DNA of 5,635 nt. Origin: Bacilli bacterium. GTDB lineage: Bacteria > Bacillota_I > Bacilli_A > RF39 > UBA660. Made by a program: the position numbers and the translations under genes. Below are positions 1 to 5,626 of the stretch, in pieces (the stretch's first letter is position 1; each line of letters starts with the position of its first letter). The DNA lies in contig CAADST010000109.1 of NCBI GenBank assembly GCA_900751815.1, positions 1 through 5,635 on the forward strand. The letters run 5' to 3'. The notes under the pieces are model-generated. The model was not told the origin of the DNA, searched no databases, and saw only the letters and a list, made by a program, of their open reading frames with translations.

Positions 1-1252
1 TAACAAGTATTTGTTTATTTATTTCTTCAACATCTAAATCTGATGTATGATTTTCTATAATATTTTTATATTCTTTCAAAACTAATGAAACATATTGCTT
101 TTTGTTTTTTATAAAGTCAGAAAATAAATCTATAAATATTTTATCTAAATAAGATTCTTTTATATTAGGTGATGCACATTTTGAAACACCAGAAACTTTA
201 TAAGTTCTACAAGCCCATACTGGATTATTTGCTCTGTTAGAGCCACCATTTCTAATAAAAACTGCACCACAGTCCTTGCAATATAATTTACAAGAATATT
301 TATATTTTTTAATATGTTCTTCTGTATTTAATATATGCCTAGATGGTAATTTTTTTCTTTTTTCGTGTAACAGATTTGCTTTATCCCATAATTCTTCTGA
401 TACTATTGCTGGAATACGATCATCTTTATAAATAATTTGCTTTTCTTTAGGTACTTTTCTTTTTTTATGAGTTTTGTAATCTTCAACTTCGGTAAGTTTA
501 GCAGTATAATAACCTTTATATCTAGGGTTAGTTAAAAATTTTGCTAAAGTTGTTTGTGAATATGGTTCGCCTTTAGAGTTTAAATATCCCATTTTGGCTA
601 ATTCTAATCCAATTTTTTTAAGCCCCATATTACCACTAGCATAAGTAGTAAATAAATATTCTATAATTGGGGCTTCTTTTGGATTTATTTCGTATCTACC
701 ATTTTTCTTGAAATAACCAGTTAGATTACCACCAATTAGTTTACCATCCTTGATCATTCTGTTTATACCGAATTTAACTCTTTCAGATAGTTTTCGCACC
801 TCATCTTGGGCAAGGCTTGACATAATAGTAAGTCTAAATTCTGAATCTTCTTGAATAGTATTTAAGTTATCTGATAGGAAATAAACAATTACACCATTTT
901 TTAATAGGTATTCAGTATATTTAATGCTATCAACGGTATTTCTTGAAAATCTGGATATTTCTTTTGTCAGTATTAAATCAACTTTTCCAATAGTAGCATC
1001 TTCTATCATTTTTAAAAAGGAATCACGATTTTTTACTGCAGTACCAGAAATACCCTCATCGATATATCCACGAGTTAATGTCCAGTTTTTGTTTTCCATA
1101 ATCATTTCTTCAAAATACTTTTGCTGATTTTCTAATGAATTTAACTGATCATCTTTATCAGTAGATACACGAGCATAATATCCAACTCTTAAATTCATAT
1201 CATAAATTGTTTTTCCTTTTCGCAAATCTTCTCTTGCTTTTTTAATATCCAT
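1..1252 (-). CDS. Large serine recombinase, C-terminus cut by window edge
   Basis: Site-specific recombinase of the large serine (resolvase/invertase) family; it would catalyse integration and excision of the mobile element that carries it. 417 residues are visible and the frame is still open at the left edge, so the C-terminal part is missing (relatives are usually about 500 or more residues). The catalytic domain spans roughly residues 22-160, with the nucleophile Ser30 in YYARVST, the SRFSRNT motif at 100-106 with its conserved arginines, and LSERVKFG at 155-162 leading into the long helix. The recombinase domain follows (LTNPRYKGYY at 240-249), then a zinc-ribbon with Cys325, Cys328, Cys348 and Cys359. 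The start is the ATG at 1252, with AAGGAG eight bases upstream (near 1261-1267). It is the last gene of the visible run, 42 bases after the SHOCT-like gene. The family is certain; the target site and which element it moves are not visible. Confidence 0.95.
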   Translation of the reverse strand, partial: MDIKKAREDLRKGKTIYDMNLRVGYYARVSTDKDDQLNSLENQQKYFEEMIMENKNWTLTRGYIDEGISGTAVKNRDSFLKMIEDATIGKVDLILTKEISRFSRNTVDSIKYTEYLLKNGVIVYFLSDNLNTIQEDSEFRLTIMSSLAQDEVRKLSERVKFGINRMIKDGKLIGGNLTGYFKKNGRYEINPKEAPIIEYLFTTYASGNMGLKKIGLELAKMGYLNSKGEPYSQTTLAKFLTNPRYKGYYTAKLTEVEDYKTHKKRKVPKEKQIIYKDDRIPAIVSEELWDKANLLHEKRKKLPSRHILNTEEHIKKYKYSCKLYCKDCGAVFIRNGGSNRANNPVWACRTYKVSGVSKCASPNIKESYLDKIFIDLFSDFIKNKKQYVSLVLKEYKNIIENHTSDLDVEEINKQILV

Positions 1253-1294
1253 AAAATATCACTCCTTAACTGTGTTCCTAAAACTCAAGACTAG

Positions 1295-1531
1295 TTAGGT
1301 TGCTTGAATAGTACCTCCATTATTAGAGTTTGTCAAATCATCTTGGTATTCTTTTTTTATCTTTGTAAGTCTTGCTATAAGAGATTGTTCCATAGTTTTA
1401 AATGTTTTTAAATCTATTACATTATCATCATATAATTCTTTATTTACAATTAATCTAAACTCTAATAACTTATACTCAAATGGCAAGTGTTTTGTACTGA
1501 ATTTAACTTCTATATCGTTATTTTCATACAT
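1295..1531 (-). CDS. Small SHOCT-like protein upstream of recombinase
   Basis: A 78-residue soluble protein without a signal peptide or membrane segment. Residues 20-61 are predicted helical with the pattern of a SHOCT (short C-terminal) domain: a helix ending LIVNKELYDDN, the turn NVIDLKTF, then MEQSLIARLTKIKKEY. SHOCT modules are found in small genes beside recombinases on Firmicutes mobile elements, but their job there is not established, and the assignment rests on pattern recognition alone. I chose the ATG at 1531 because GGAGG (1540-1544) sits eight bases upstream; the in-frame TTG at 1546 overlaps that Shine-Dalgarno and is unlikely. The start overlaps the stop of a 26-codon ORF (ATG...TGA overlap of eight bases), suggesting coupled translation. 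The 3' end carries a promoter-like sequence directed at the recombinase. A role as an accessory or regulator of recombination is inference from position. Confidence 0.6.
   Translation of the reverse strand: MYENNDIEVKFSTKHLPFEYKLLEFRLIVNKELYDDNVIDLKTFKTMEQSLIARLTKIKKEYQDDLTNSNNGGTIQAT
1308..1336 (-). promoter_or_regulatory. Candidate sigma-A promoter for the recombinase
   Basis: On the minus strand a perfect TTGACA (1331-1336) is followed after exactly 17 bases by TACTAT (1308-1313), which matches four of six -10 positions, including the second A and last T. Transcription would start near 1301, about 50 bases before the recombinase ATG. The site lies inside the last codons of the SHOCT-like gene, so the match is partly constrained by coding and could be chance. 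If real, it would let the recombinase be expressed separately from the transfer operon. Confidence 0.4.
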
Positions 1532-1604
1532 TATGGATTCCTCCAAGTTCTTTAAATTTTATGAAACTCAAATTAAAAAAGAACTTATGACTAAATTTAG
1601 ACAT
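1524..1604 (-). CDS. 26-codon leader ORF overlapping the SHOCT-like gene
   Basis: A short ORF, MSKFSHKFFFNLSF followed by IKFKELGGIHNV, starts at an ATG at 1604 with AAAGGA (1615-1620) ten bases upstream. It fills most of the spacer between the coupling-protein gene and the SHOCT-like gene, and its TGA overlaps the downstream ATG by eight bases. The peptide is basic and rich in phenylalanine and lysine. It has no recognisable domain and could simply be a leader whose translation unfolds the hairpin that abuts the next ribosome binding site. Alternatively the ORF is a chance reading of an AT-rich leader; the ribosome binding site and the stop/start overlap are the arguments for reality. The rest of the spacer (1621-1662) holds nothing I recognise. 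Confidence 0.4.
   Translation of the reverse strand: MSKFSHKFFFNLSFIKFKELGGIHNV
1540..1544 (-). promoter_or_regulatory. Shine-Dalgarno deciding the SHOCT-like start
   Basis: GGAGG with eight bases to the ATG at 1531. It directly abuts the 3' arm of a hairpin (1545-1586) and lies within the last codons of the 26-codon leader ORF, so its accessibility could depend on leader translation or on folding. Confidence 0.7.
1545..1586 (-). promoter_or_regulatory. Hairpin just 5' of the SHOCT-like ribosome binding site
   Basis: In the minus-strand transcript AAGTTCTTT (1578-1586) is perfectly complementary to AAAGAACTT (1545-1553), a nine-base-pair stem. Inside it, AATTT and AAATT can add five more pairs across a small asymmetric bulge, leaving a ten-base loop. 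The 3' arm touches the GGAGG of the next gene, and the whole hairpin is inside the 26-codon leader ORF. No run of U follows, so it is not a terminator; a translational control element is the more natural reading, by inference. Confidence 0.45.
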
Positions 1605-1662
1605 TATCTTTATGTCCTTTCTCTAAAGTTAAGTCTTGTTCCAAAGGATTCTTCAAATGTAT

Positions 1663-3627
1663 TTAAATAGTAGACTTGCCATTATTACCAGTATCTATTT
1701 CTACATGATATACTTCTTTATTAACTTTTCCTTTTATAAAAGTTGTTTCTTTTGTGGAAAGTGGCTCACTAACTTCAAAACTAGCATAGGTACGGTTATT
1801 ATTTTCTTTGTATTCAAATATATTTATTTTTTCTTTTAATAAATCTTGTACTACTTGAACAATGTTTTCTAGTTTTTTTATTTCTTCTTCCCTAAATTTA
1901 TCATAAGAGGATAATTCTTCTTTATATAAGTCTTTATTACTTTTATTTCGTAAAAGTCTATCATATTTAGTTTGAATATTCTCAACTGTATAATAAGTAT
2001 AACTCAAGTCTTTTAACGGTGTTACATTTCGTTTTAATTCGCCACTAGAGTAACAAGATAACTTTTTATATATAACAGTATCTCTAAATATCGGATAACC
2101 AATATTAGGAAATATGATAGTTTTATAATGTAGATTTTTTACTTCATCTGGTGTAAGTAGATCACGAGCAATTAGAGAAGTAGATTTATTACCGTTGTAA
2201 TTCATTAAACTAATTGACTGACTTATTGAATTAGATTCTATTGTTTTTTTACCTAATCTTTTGCTAATCGCTTCAGCAGTATCCATTGTATTTGTTTTTA
2301 AATAAGCGAGTCCAGAGTTATCAAGAATAATTTGGGCAACTTCTTTACCATAAACATTGTCTAATTGACTTAAACTTTGAATAAATAAGTGATACCTTAA
2401 TCCACGAGATCTAGCAACGGATATTATTGATTCAATACTGGGTTCAATTAATGGTGGGCAGTTAGAAAATTCATCACATATCCAGTCAATTTCAATAGGT
2501 ACTTTTTTATTCTCATTAGAGTTAGCAAGTTTTACAAGTTCTTTATATAAAAGACCTAAAATTATAGTAACTAGTGAATAGTATATTTTATCTTCATCTG
2601 GAACTATAACAAATAGGGCTGATTTTTCTTTACCCAATATATCAAAATCAAAATCTGATTTACTAATTACATTAGCAACATTAATATCATCAAAGATTGC
2701 CATTTTCTCTGAAAACACACTAGTAATAGATTTATAAGTGTTTTCGCTTGATGATAAAATAGGAATTAAACTGTCTTTAGATTTAGCACCATAAGGCTTT
2801 TGCTCAATATAATATTTAAACTTTTTAGAGTTTTTTTCTTCCATAGTAGAGTTTTGAAATTTACGAATAGAAGTCATAGTAATTTGTTCTCTTTTTACTT
2901 TACCATCTTTATATTCTTCTAAAAAGAATCCTATTAAACCCTCAAGAAGATTTTTAGCACTATTATTCCAAAATGGATCTTTGCCTTGTGATTTATCATA
3001 AGTAATCATTGATGCTATGGAAATAATTAATCTATTTGTTTCAGCATAACTAGAAATTGATTTATTTAGATAATCTAATTTTTCTTCTTTATTTTCTGTA
3101 CTATTGGCTTTTTTTTCATATTCAATGTACTTTTCATACTCGCAAATAATTGGTTCTAATATATTGATATGATTAGATAATTCTGGGTGTCTAAAATCTA
3201 TTGTTAAAATTTTATAGCCTTTATCGTGTAACATTTTAGAAGTAGCATGATAAATTTCGCCTTTAGGATCAGTTACAAAAACACTTCTTGGCTTTTTAGC
3301 ATTAGCAATAAAACTAATCATTGGAATAACACAAGTAACACTTTTACCAGATCCACTTGATCCTAAATAAACATAATGGGGAGTTTCTTTATCAAACCAT
3401 ACATGAGTAACACTTTTATCATAATAAACTGGAAAACCAACTTCATTTATATTAGAAATTTTTTCTTTAGTAAAATTTTTATTAATTTCTGCTTCGGTTG
3501 CAAATCTTGCAGATCCATATTCATTATTACTTTTGATTTTATGTTTTGAAATAATTGGTTCAATATATATAAAACCAACAATAAATAAAATCAATATTAA
3601 CAATAAAAAAATGAGAGATAAACTCAT
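1663..3627 (-). CDS. VirD4/TraG-type type IV coupling protein
   Basis: A membrane-anchored ATPase of 654 residues that would bring the relaxase-DNA complex to a conjugative type IV secretion channel. Residues 3-22 form one hydrophobic segment, followed by the family signature YGSARFAT (37-44). The Walker A motif is GSSGSGKS (89-96), with Lys95 binding phosphate; VTDPKGEIYH (118-127) is a conserved family block. Walker B is the hydrophobic strand ending in Asp385-Glu386, followed by Phe387. The block SRGLRYHLFIQSLSQLDN (407-424) with its glutamines also fits the family. The tail (about 575-603) is charged and helical, possibly coiled coil. The ATG at 3627 has GAGGG seven bases upstream. It follows the acidic 113-residue gene by 24 bases. 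Unusually, only one N-terminal membrane segment is visible where VirD4 proteins generally have two. The family is certain; similarity to the VirD4-like proteins of clostridial conjugative transposons is from memory. Confidence 0.95.
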   Translation of the reverse strand: MSLSLIFLLLILILFIVGFIYIEPIISKHKIKSNNEYGSARFATEAEINKNFTKEKISNINEVGFPVYYDKSVTHVWFDKETPHYVYLGSSGSGKSVTCVIPMISFIANAKKPRSVFVTDPKGEIYHATSKMLHDKGYKILTIDFRHPELSNHINILEPIICEYEKYIEYEKKANSTENKEEKLDYLNKSISSYAETNRLIISIASMITYDKSQGKDPFWNNSAKNLLEGLIGFFLEEYKDGKVKREQITMTSIRKFQNSTMEEKNSKKFKYYIEQKPYGAKSKDSLIPILSSSENTYKSITSVFSEKMAIFDDINVANVISKSDFDFDILGKEKSALFVIVPDEDKIYYSLVTIILGLLYKELVKLANSNENKKVPIEIDWICDEFSNCPPLIEPSIESIISVARSRGLRYHLFIQSLSQLDNVYGKEVAQIILDNSGLAYLKTNTMDTAEAISKRLGKKTIESNSISQSISLMNYNGNKSTSLIARDLLTPDEVKNLHYKTIIFPNIGYPIFRDTVIYKKLSCYSSGELKRNVTPLKDLSYTYYTVENIQTKYDRLLRNKSNKDLYKEELSSYDKFREEEIKKLENIVQVVQDLLKEKINIFEYKENNNRTYASFEVSEPLSTKETTFIKGKVNKEVYHVEIDTGNNGKSTI

Positions 3628-3651
3628 AGTCTATCCCTCACTAATTTATTG

Positions 3652-3993
3652 TTATAACTCATAATCCTCCTTGGTCTTATTTAATTCTTTTACCATGTTA
3701 TCAATAATAGAATTAATATCTTTACGAGTTATATTTCTAAAATTTTCATAACCATCTTTAAAATAATAGTTTTCATTTGTATTATGAATATCATCTAACA
3801 TATATTTAACTCGTTCCCAGCCAGATCTTTCTAAAGTATTTCTAACCAGTTCTTCTAAATCGTTATTATCGTAAATATCATCTGTATATTCATATAAATT
3901 ATTTTGATATACAAAGTCCATAAAGTTATCTATATCTAAATACATAACATCATCGTTTTCAACACTTTTAAAATTTAATAATTCTTTTATCAT
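3652..3993 (-). CDS. Acidic 113-residue protein of unknown function
   Basis: I do not recognise this protein. It is small, soluble and markedly acidic, with roughly twice as many Asp/Glu as Lys/Arg (about 27 against 13 by my count), especially across residues 12-48. The middle (SGWERVKYMLDDI at 57-69, then YYFKDGYENFRNIT at 76-89) looks like an ordered alpha/beta core and is the part most likely to be conserved. No membrane segment, signal peptide or catalytic motif is apparent. The ATG at 3993 has a GGTGG-type ribosome binding site with AAGG further upstream, much like the one in front of the preceding gene. It lies 13 bases after the 150-residue gene and 24 bases before the coupling protein, clearly one transcription unit. 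Its charge and place would suit a DNA-mimicking anti-restriction protein or a transfer accessory, but this is speculation. Confidence 0.8.
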   Translation of the reverse strand: MIKELLNFKSVENDDVMYLDIDNFMDFVYQNNLYEYTDDIYDNNDLEELVRNTLERSGWERVKYMLDDIHNTNENYYFKDGYENFRNITRKDINSIIDNMVKELNKTKEDYEL

Positions 3994-4006
3994 ATAACCA
4001 CCAGCC

Positions 4007-4459
4007 TTAATCTATTTCATAATCATCATAATTCTTATCTATGATTTCATTTATTGCTAAATCTAATCCTTTTTTAAGAGTAGGATTATTTCTAATATCT
4101 TCATAAGTGAGTTCTAAAGCATCTAGTGTACTAGATATATCACGAGTATAACTATATTCGTGATTTTCAAGTTCACTAATAAACATATCTTTGATATAAC
4201 CAGCACCAGTTTTATCTTTTTCTATTAACTCATTATGTTCTTTTCTTATATCTTCCCACAGTTTATTATAAGTATCTAGATCAGTTTTTCTTATATAGCC
4301 ACCACCACCGATGGAATATATTTTATCAGTATCACTTGGCTCTAATCCCCAATTTTTCATACCGTTATCGAATTGCTCTTGATTAAAAGCAAACATTAAT
4401 GGAAATTCATTAACTCTTTTTTGATGTATTTCTCTTAATTCATCATACTTATTTTTCAT
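4007..4459 (-). CDS. Conserved-looking 150-residue accessory protein
   Basis: A soluble, acidic protein with no membrane segment. It has three blocks that look conserved: FPLMFAFNQEQFDNGM at 19-34, GLEPSDTDKIYSIGGGGYIR at 38-57 with a run of four glycines, and MFISELENHEYSYT at 92-105 followed by a helical LDALELT. This matches my memory of a family of unknown function found on phages and conjugative elements of gut bacteria (possibly filed as DUF7659); I could not check that, and no activity is known to me. The ATG at 4459 overlaps the TGA of the upstream 50-codon ORF as ATGA, implying coupled translation; AAAGGAT and GGTGG lie 11 and 6 bases upstream. Its position between a methyltransferase and a coupling protein suggests an element accessory role. 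Confidence 0.85.
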   Translation of the reverse strand: MKNKYDELREIHQKRVNEFPLMFAFNQEQFDNGMKNWGLEPSDTDKIYSIGGGGYIRKTDLDTYNKLWEDIRKEHNELIEKDKTGAGYIKDMFISELENHEYSYTRDISSTLDALELTYEDIRNNPTLKKGLDLAINEIIDKNYDDYEID

Positions 4460-4608
4460 TTATTACCACCATCCTTTAAAATATATATTTTTTTATGATA
4501 AATAAGTAAATTTTCAATAGTCTTACCATCTTTAATAACTCTATATCTATTTCCCCAAAAACATTTATGTTTCCACCATAAACTATTTAGTATTTGTTTT
4601 ATTTTCAT
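4456..4608 (-). CDS. 50-residue basic, aromatic-rich protein
   Basis: This small gene fills the space between the methyltransferase and the 150-residue gene. It begins MKIKQILNSLWWKHK, continues CFWGNRYRVIKDGKTIEN, and ends LKDGGNK. About 12 of 50 residues are Lys/Arg against three acidic ones, and three tryptophans plus several tyrosines and phenylalanines cluster in it. RYRVIKDGKTIEN looks like a beta hairpin. Evidence that it is real: a strong AAAGGAG (4619-4625) ten bases before the ATG, a 26-base overlap with the methyltransferase 3' end, and an ATGA stop/start overlap with the next gene. Without it there would be a 123-base hole in an otherwise overlapping operon. No homologue is recognised. 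Its strong positive charge beside two acidic gene products may mean a protein or nucleic-acid binding role, which is inference. Confidence 0.65.
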   Translation of the reverse strand: MKIKQILNSLWWKHKCFWGNRYRVIKDGKTIENLLIYHKKIYILKDGGNK

Positions 4609-5320
4609 TAAGCATCAACTCCTTTGTAGTTTCATTAATTCTTTTATTAGCAATATCAAAATACTTTTTATTTATTTCAAATCCGATATAATTTCTATTT
4701 TCTAAAATACAAGCGACTGCAGTAGTGCCACTACCTAAAAAACAGTCCAAAACTAAATCATTTTCTTTTGAACTGTTCCTTATTAATTTTCTAATTAGGG
4801 GAAGTGGCTTTATTGTAGGATGCCCATATATTTGTTTATCTTTAACATTTATAGTAGATAAATATATTGTTTTAGCATCCTCATAATTGCTCGGTTGACA
4901 ATAACCATTTTTTCTAAAATACAAACAATATTCTTTGTCGCCTAAATACTTGTTATTGTGTAGGGGCATAGGATTAGTTTTTCCCCATATAATAATTTCT
5001 AATTTACAATTAAGTTTATCCATAAAATATTTAATGTAGGTAGGTATTTGTCTACCATTACACCAAATATAAATATTAATATTTTTCATAACTCTAATTA
5101 ATTCATCTAACACCGATAAATCAAATCCATTAATTAAATTACTTGCTTTTAATTCATTTTCTAACTTAATTAGTTCTTTGCATAATTTACCAGTTCCTTT
5201 TTTACCACCTTTAGTAGAAATATCATAAGGTGGATCTATGACAACTAAATCAATAGAATTATCTGGTATTTTTTTAAGACCAATTAGACAGTCCTCATTG
5301 TATATTTTATTTACCAGCAA
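4583..5320 (-). CDS. Class beta DNA methyltransferase (N6-adenine likely)
   Basis: Transfers a methyl group from S-adenosylmethionine to an amino group of a base in DNA. Motif order is that of class beta: catalytic DPPY (residues 29-32 of this start), a variable region of about 130 residues that should set the recognition sequence, HPTIKP, then the cofactor-binding LDCFLGSGTT near residues 191-200 and NYIGFEINKKYFDIA. DPPY rather than SPPY favours N6-adenine over N4-cytosine. Length (245) is normal for orphan phage and element enzymes. Start choice: the ATG at 5338 lacks a Shine-Dalgarno, while AAAGGA (5330-5335) sits nine bases before the TTG at 5320; family members typically begin just before NKIYNEDC, so I use TTG. 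The gene overlaps the XRE gene by 14 bases (32 if ATG is used). No restriction enzyme is visible, so protection of the element or gene regulation is more likely than a restriction-modification pair. Confidence 0.92.
   Translation of the reverse strand: MLVNKIYNEDCLIGLKKIPDNSIDLVVIDPPYDISTKGGKKGTGKLCKELIKLENELKASNLINGFDLSVLDELIRVMKNINIYIWCNGRQIPTYIKYFMDKLNCKLEIIIWGKTNPMPLHNNKYLGDKEYCLYFRKNGYCQPSNYEDAKTIYLSTINVKDKQIYGHPTIKPLPLIRKLIRNSSKENDLVLDCFLGSGTTAVACILENRNYIGFEINKKYFDIANKRINETTKELMLNENKTNTK
4619..4625 (-). promoter_or_regulatory. Ribosome binding site for the 50-codon gene
   Basis: AAAGGAG inside the last codons of the methyltransferase gene, ten bases before the ATG at 4608. It has no other use, since the downstream in-frame ATG at 4615 belongs to the methyltransferase reading frame (its last ten residues). 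It is the main support for calling the small gene. Confidence 0.6.
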
Positions 5321-5570
5321 AAGTAGAATTCCTTTCATAAAAAAAAGTAGGAAGTATATCCCACCTTTGTCTAATTAAATAGCCATAATCTATTTTTAAT
5401 ATATTACTTAATCTATATAAATAAACACTACTAACATTTTTTATCTTATCATTTTCAACTTTACTTAAAGTAGAGATTGATATATTAGAAATATTTGATA
5501 GTGCTTTCAAAGTTAAATTATTTTTTAATCTTTCTTGTTTTAATATTTTCCCAATTTTATTTATAAACAT
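5307..5570 (-). CDS. XRE/Cro-type helix-turn-helix regulator
   Basis: A short DNA-binding protein of 87 residues made up almost entirely of one Cro/C1-type helix-turn-helix domain. Residues 5-16 (KIGKILKQERLK) form the first helix, LTLKALSNISNIS (19-31) the positioning helix, and SISTLSKVEN (31-40) the recognition helix. YLYRLSNILKID (50-61) closes the fold. The final 25 residues are not recognisable. Such proteins commonly repress or activate the operon they head, and here it is first after a terminator, so control of the methyltransferase and transfer genes is a reasonable inference. No clear operator palindrome is visible upstream. The stop codon lies inside the methyltransferase gene. The start is awkward: the strong AAAGGAGG ends only one base before the ATG at 5570, and no other standard start codon fits in frame; codon three is ATA at an ideal distance. 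Confidence 0.88.
   Translation of the reverse strand: MFINKIGKILKQERLKNNLTLKALSNISNISISTLSKVENDKIKNVSSVYLYRLSNILKIDYGYLIRQRWDILPTFFYERNSTFAGK
5330..5335 (-). promoter_or_regulatory. Ribosome binding site favouring a TTG start
   Basis: AAAGGA falls on codons two and three of the longer methyltransferase reading, so it cannot serve the ATG at 5338 but is nine bases from the TTG at 5320. Upstream of the ATG there is only a T-rich stretch with no purine-rich ribosome binding site. The site lies within the 3' end of the XRE gene, consistent with translational coupling. Confidence 0.5.
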
Positions 5571-5571
5571 T

Positions 5572-5579
5572 CCTCCTTT
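5572..5579 (-). promoter_or_regulatory. Crowded Shine-Dalgarno of the XRE gene
   Basis: AAAGGAGG is a near-perfect match to the 16S anti-Shine-Dalgarno, but a single base separates it from the ATG at 5570; seven bases separate it from the ATA at 5564-5562 in the same frame. Either initiation at the ATG is inefficient or the start is non-standard. Confidence 0.5.
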
Positions 5580-5590
5580 ATTTAAAATTT

Positions 5591-5596
5591 ATTGTA
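5591..5596 (-). promoter_or_regulatory. Weak candidate -10 box for the XRE-headed operon
   Basis: TACAAT matches five of six -10 positions and lies between the upstream terminator and the XRE ribosome binding site, where an operon promoter would be needed. There is no convincing -35 at 16-18 bases; that place is taken by the terminator hairpin. The implied leader would be only about 13 bases. It is listed as a possibility, not a call. Confidence 0.2.
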
Positions 5597-5597
5597 T

Positions 5598-5626
5598 AAA
5601 AAAACAGACCATAGTATTATGATCTG
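5598..5626 (-). terminator. Rho-independent terminator upstream of the XRE gene
   Basis: In minus-strand RNA, CAGATCATA (5618-5626) pairs with TATGGUCUG (5605-5613) in a nine-base-pair stem with one G-U pair and a four-base loop, followed at once by seven U (5598-5604). This is a classical intrinsic terminator oriented to stop transcripts of a gene lying beyond the right edge. It marks the boundary of the operon in this window. On the plus strand no U-run follows the stem. It could also act as an attenuator for the XRE operon if upstream transcripts partly read through. Confidence 0.75.

Noticed and set aside
924..1127. Plus-strand ORF of 67 codons
   Set aside because: It lies wholly opposite the catalytic domain of the serine recombinase, has no ribosome binding site of note and no recognisable protein pattern; it is a shadow.
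1268..1297. Inverted CCTAA / TTAGG between the SHOCT-like gene and the recombinase as a terminator or recombination site
   Set aside because: Only five base pairs, a long loop and no U-run; too weak, and transcription must continue or restart here for the recombinase.
1532..1546. Upstream TTG start adding five residues to the SHOCT-like protein
   Set aside because: The TTG overlaps the GGAGG that serves the ATG at 1531 at an eight-base spacing, so the longer form has no ribosome binding site.
1636..1839. Plus-strand ORF of 67 codons, Phe/Tyr/Ile rich, membrane-like
   Set aside because: It is antisense to the coupling-protein tail; hydrophobicity follows from reading A-rich lysine/glutamate codons backwards. 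No supporting signals.
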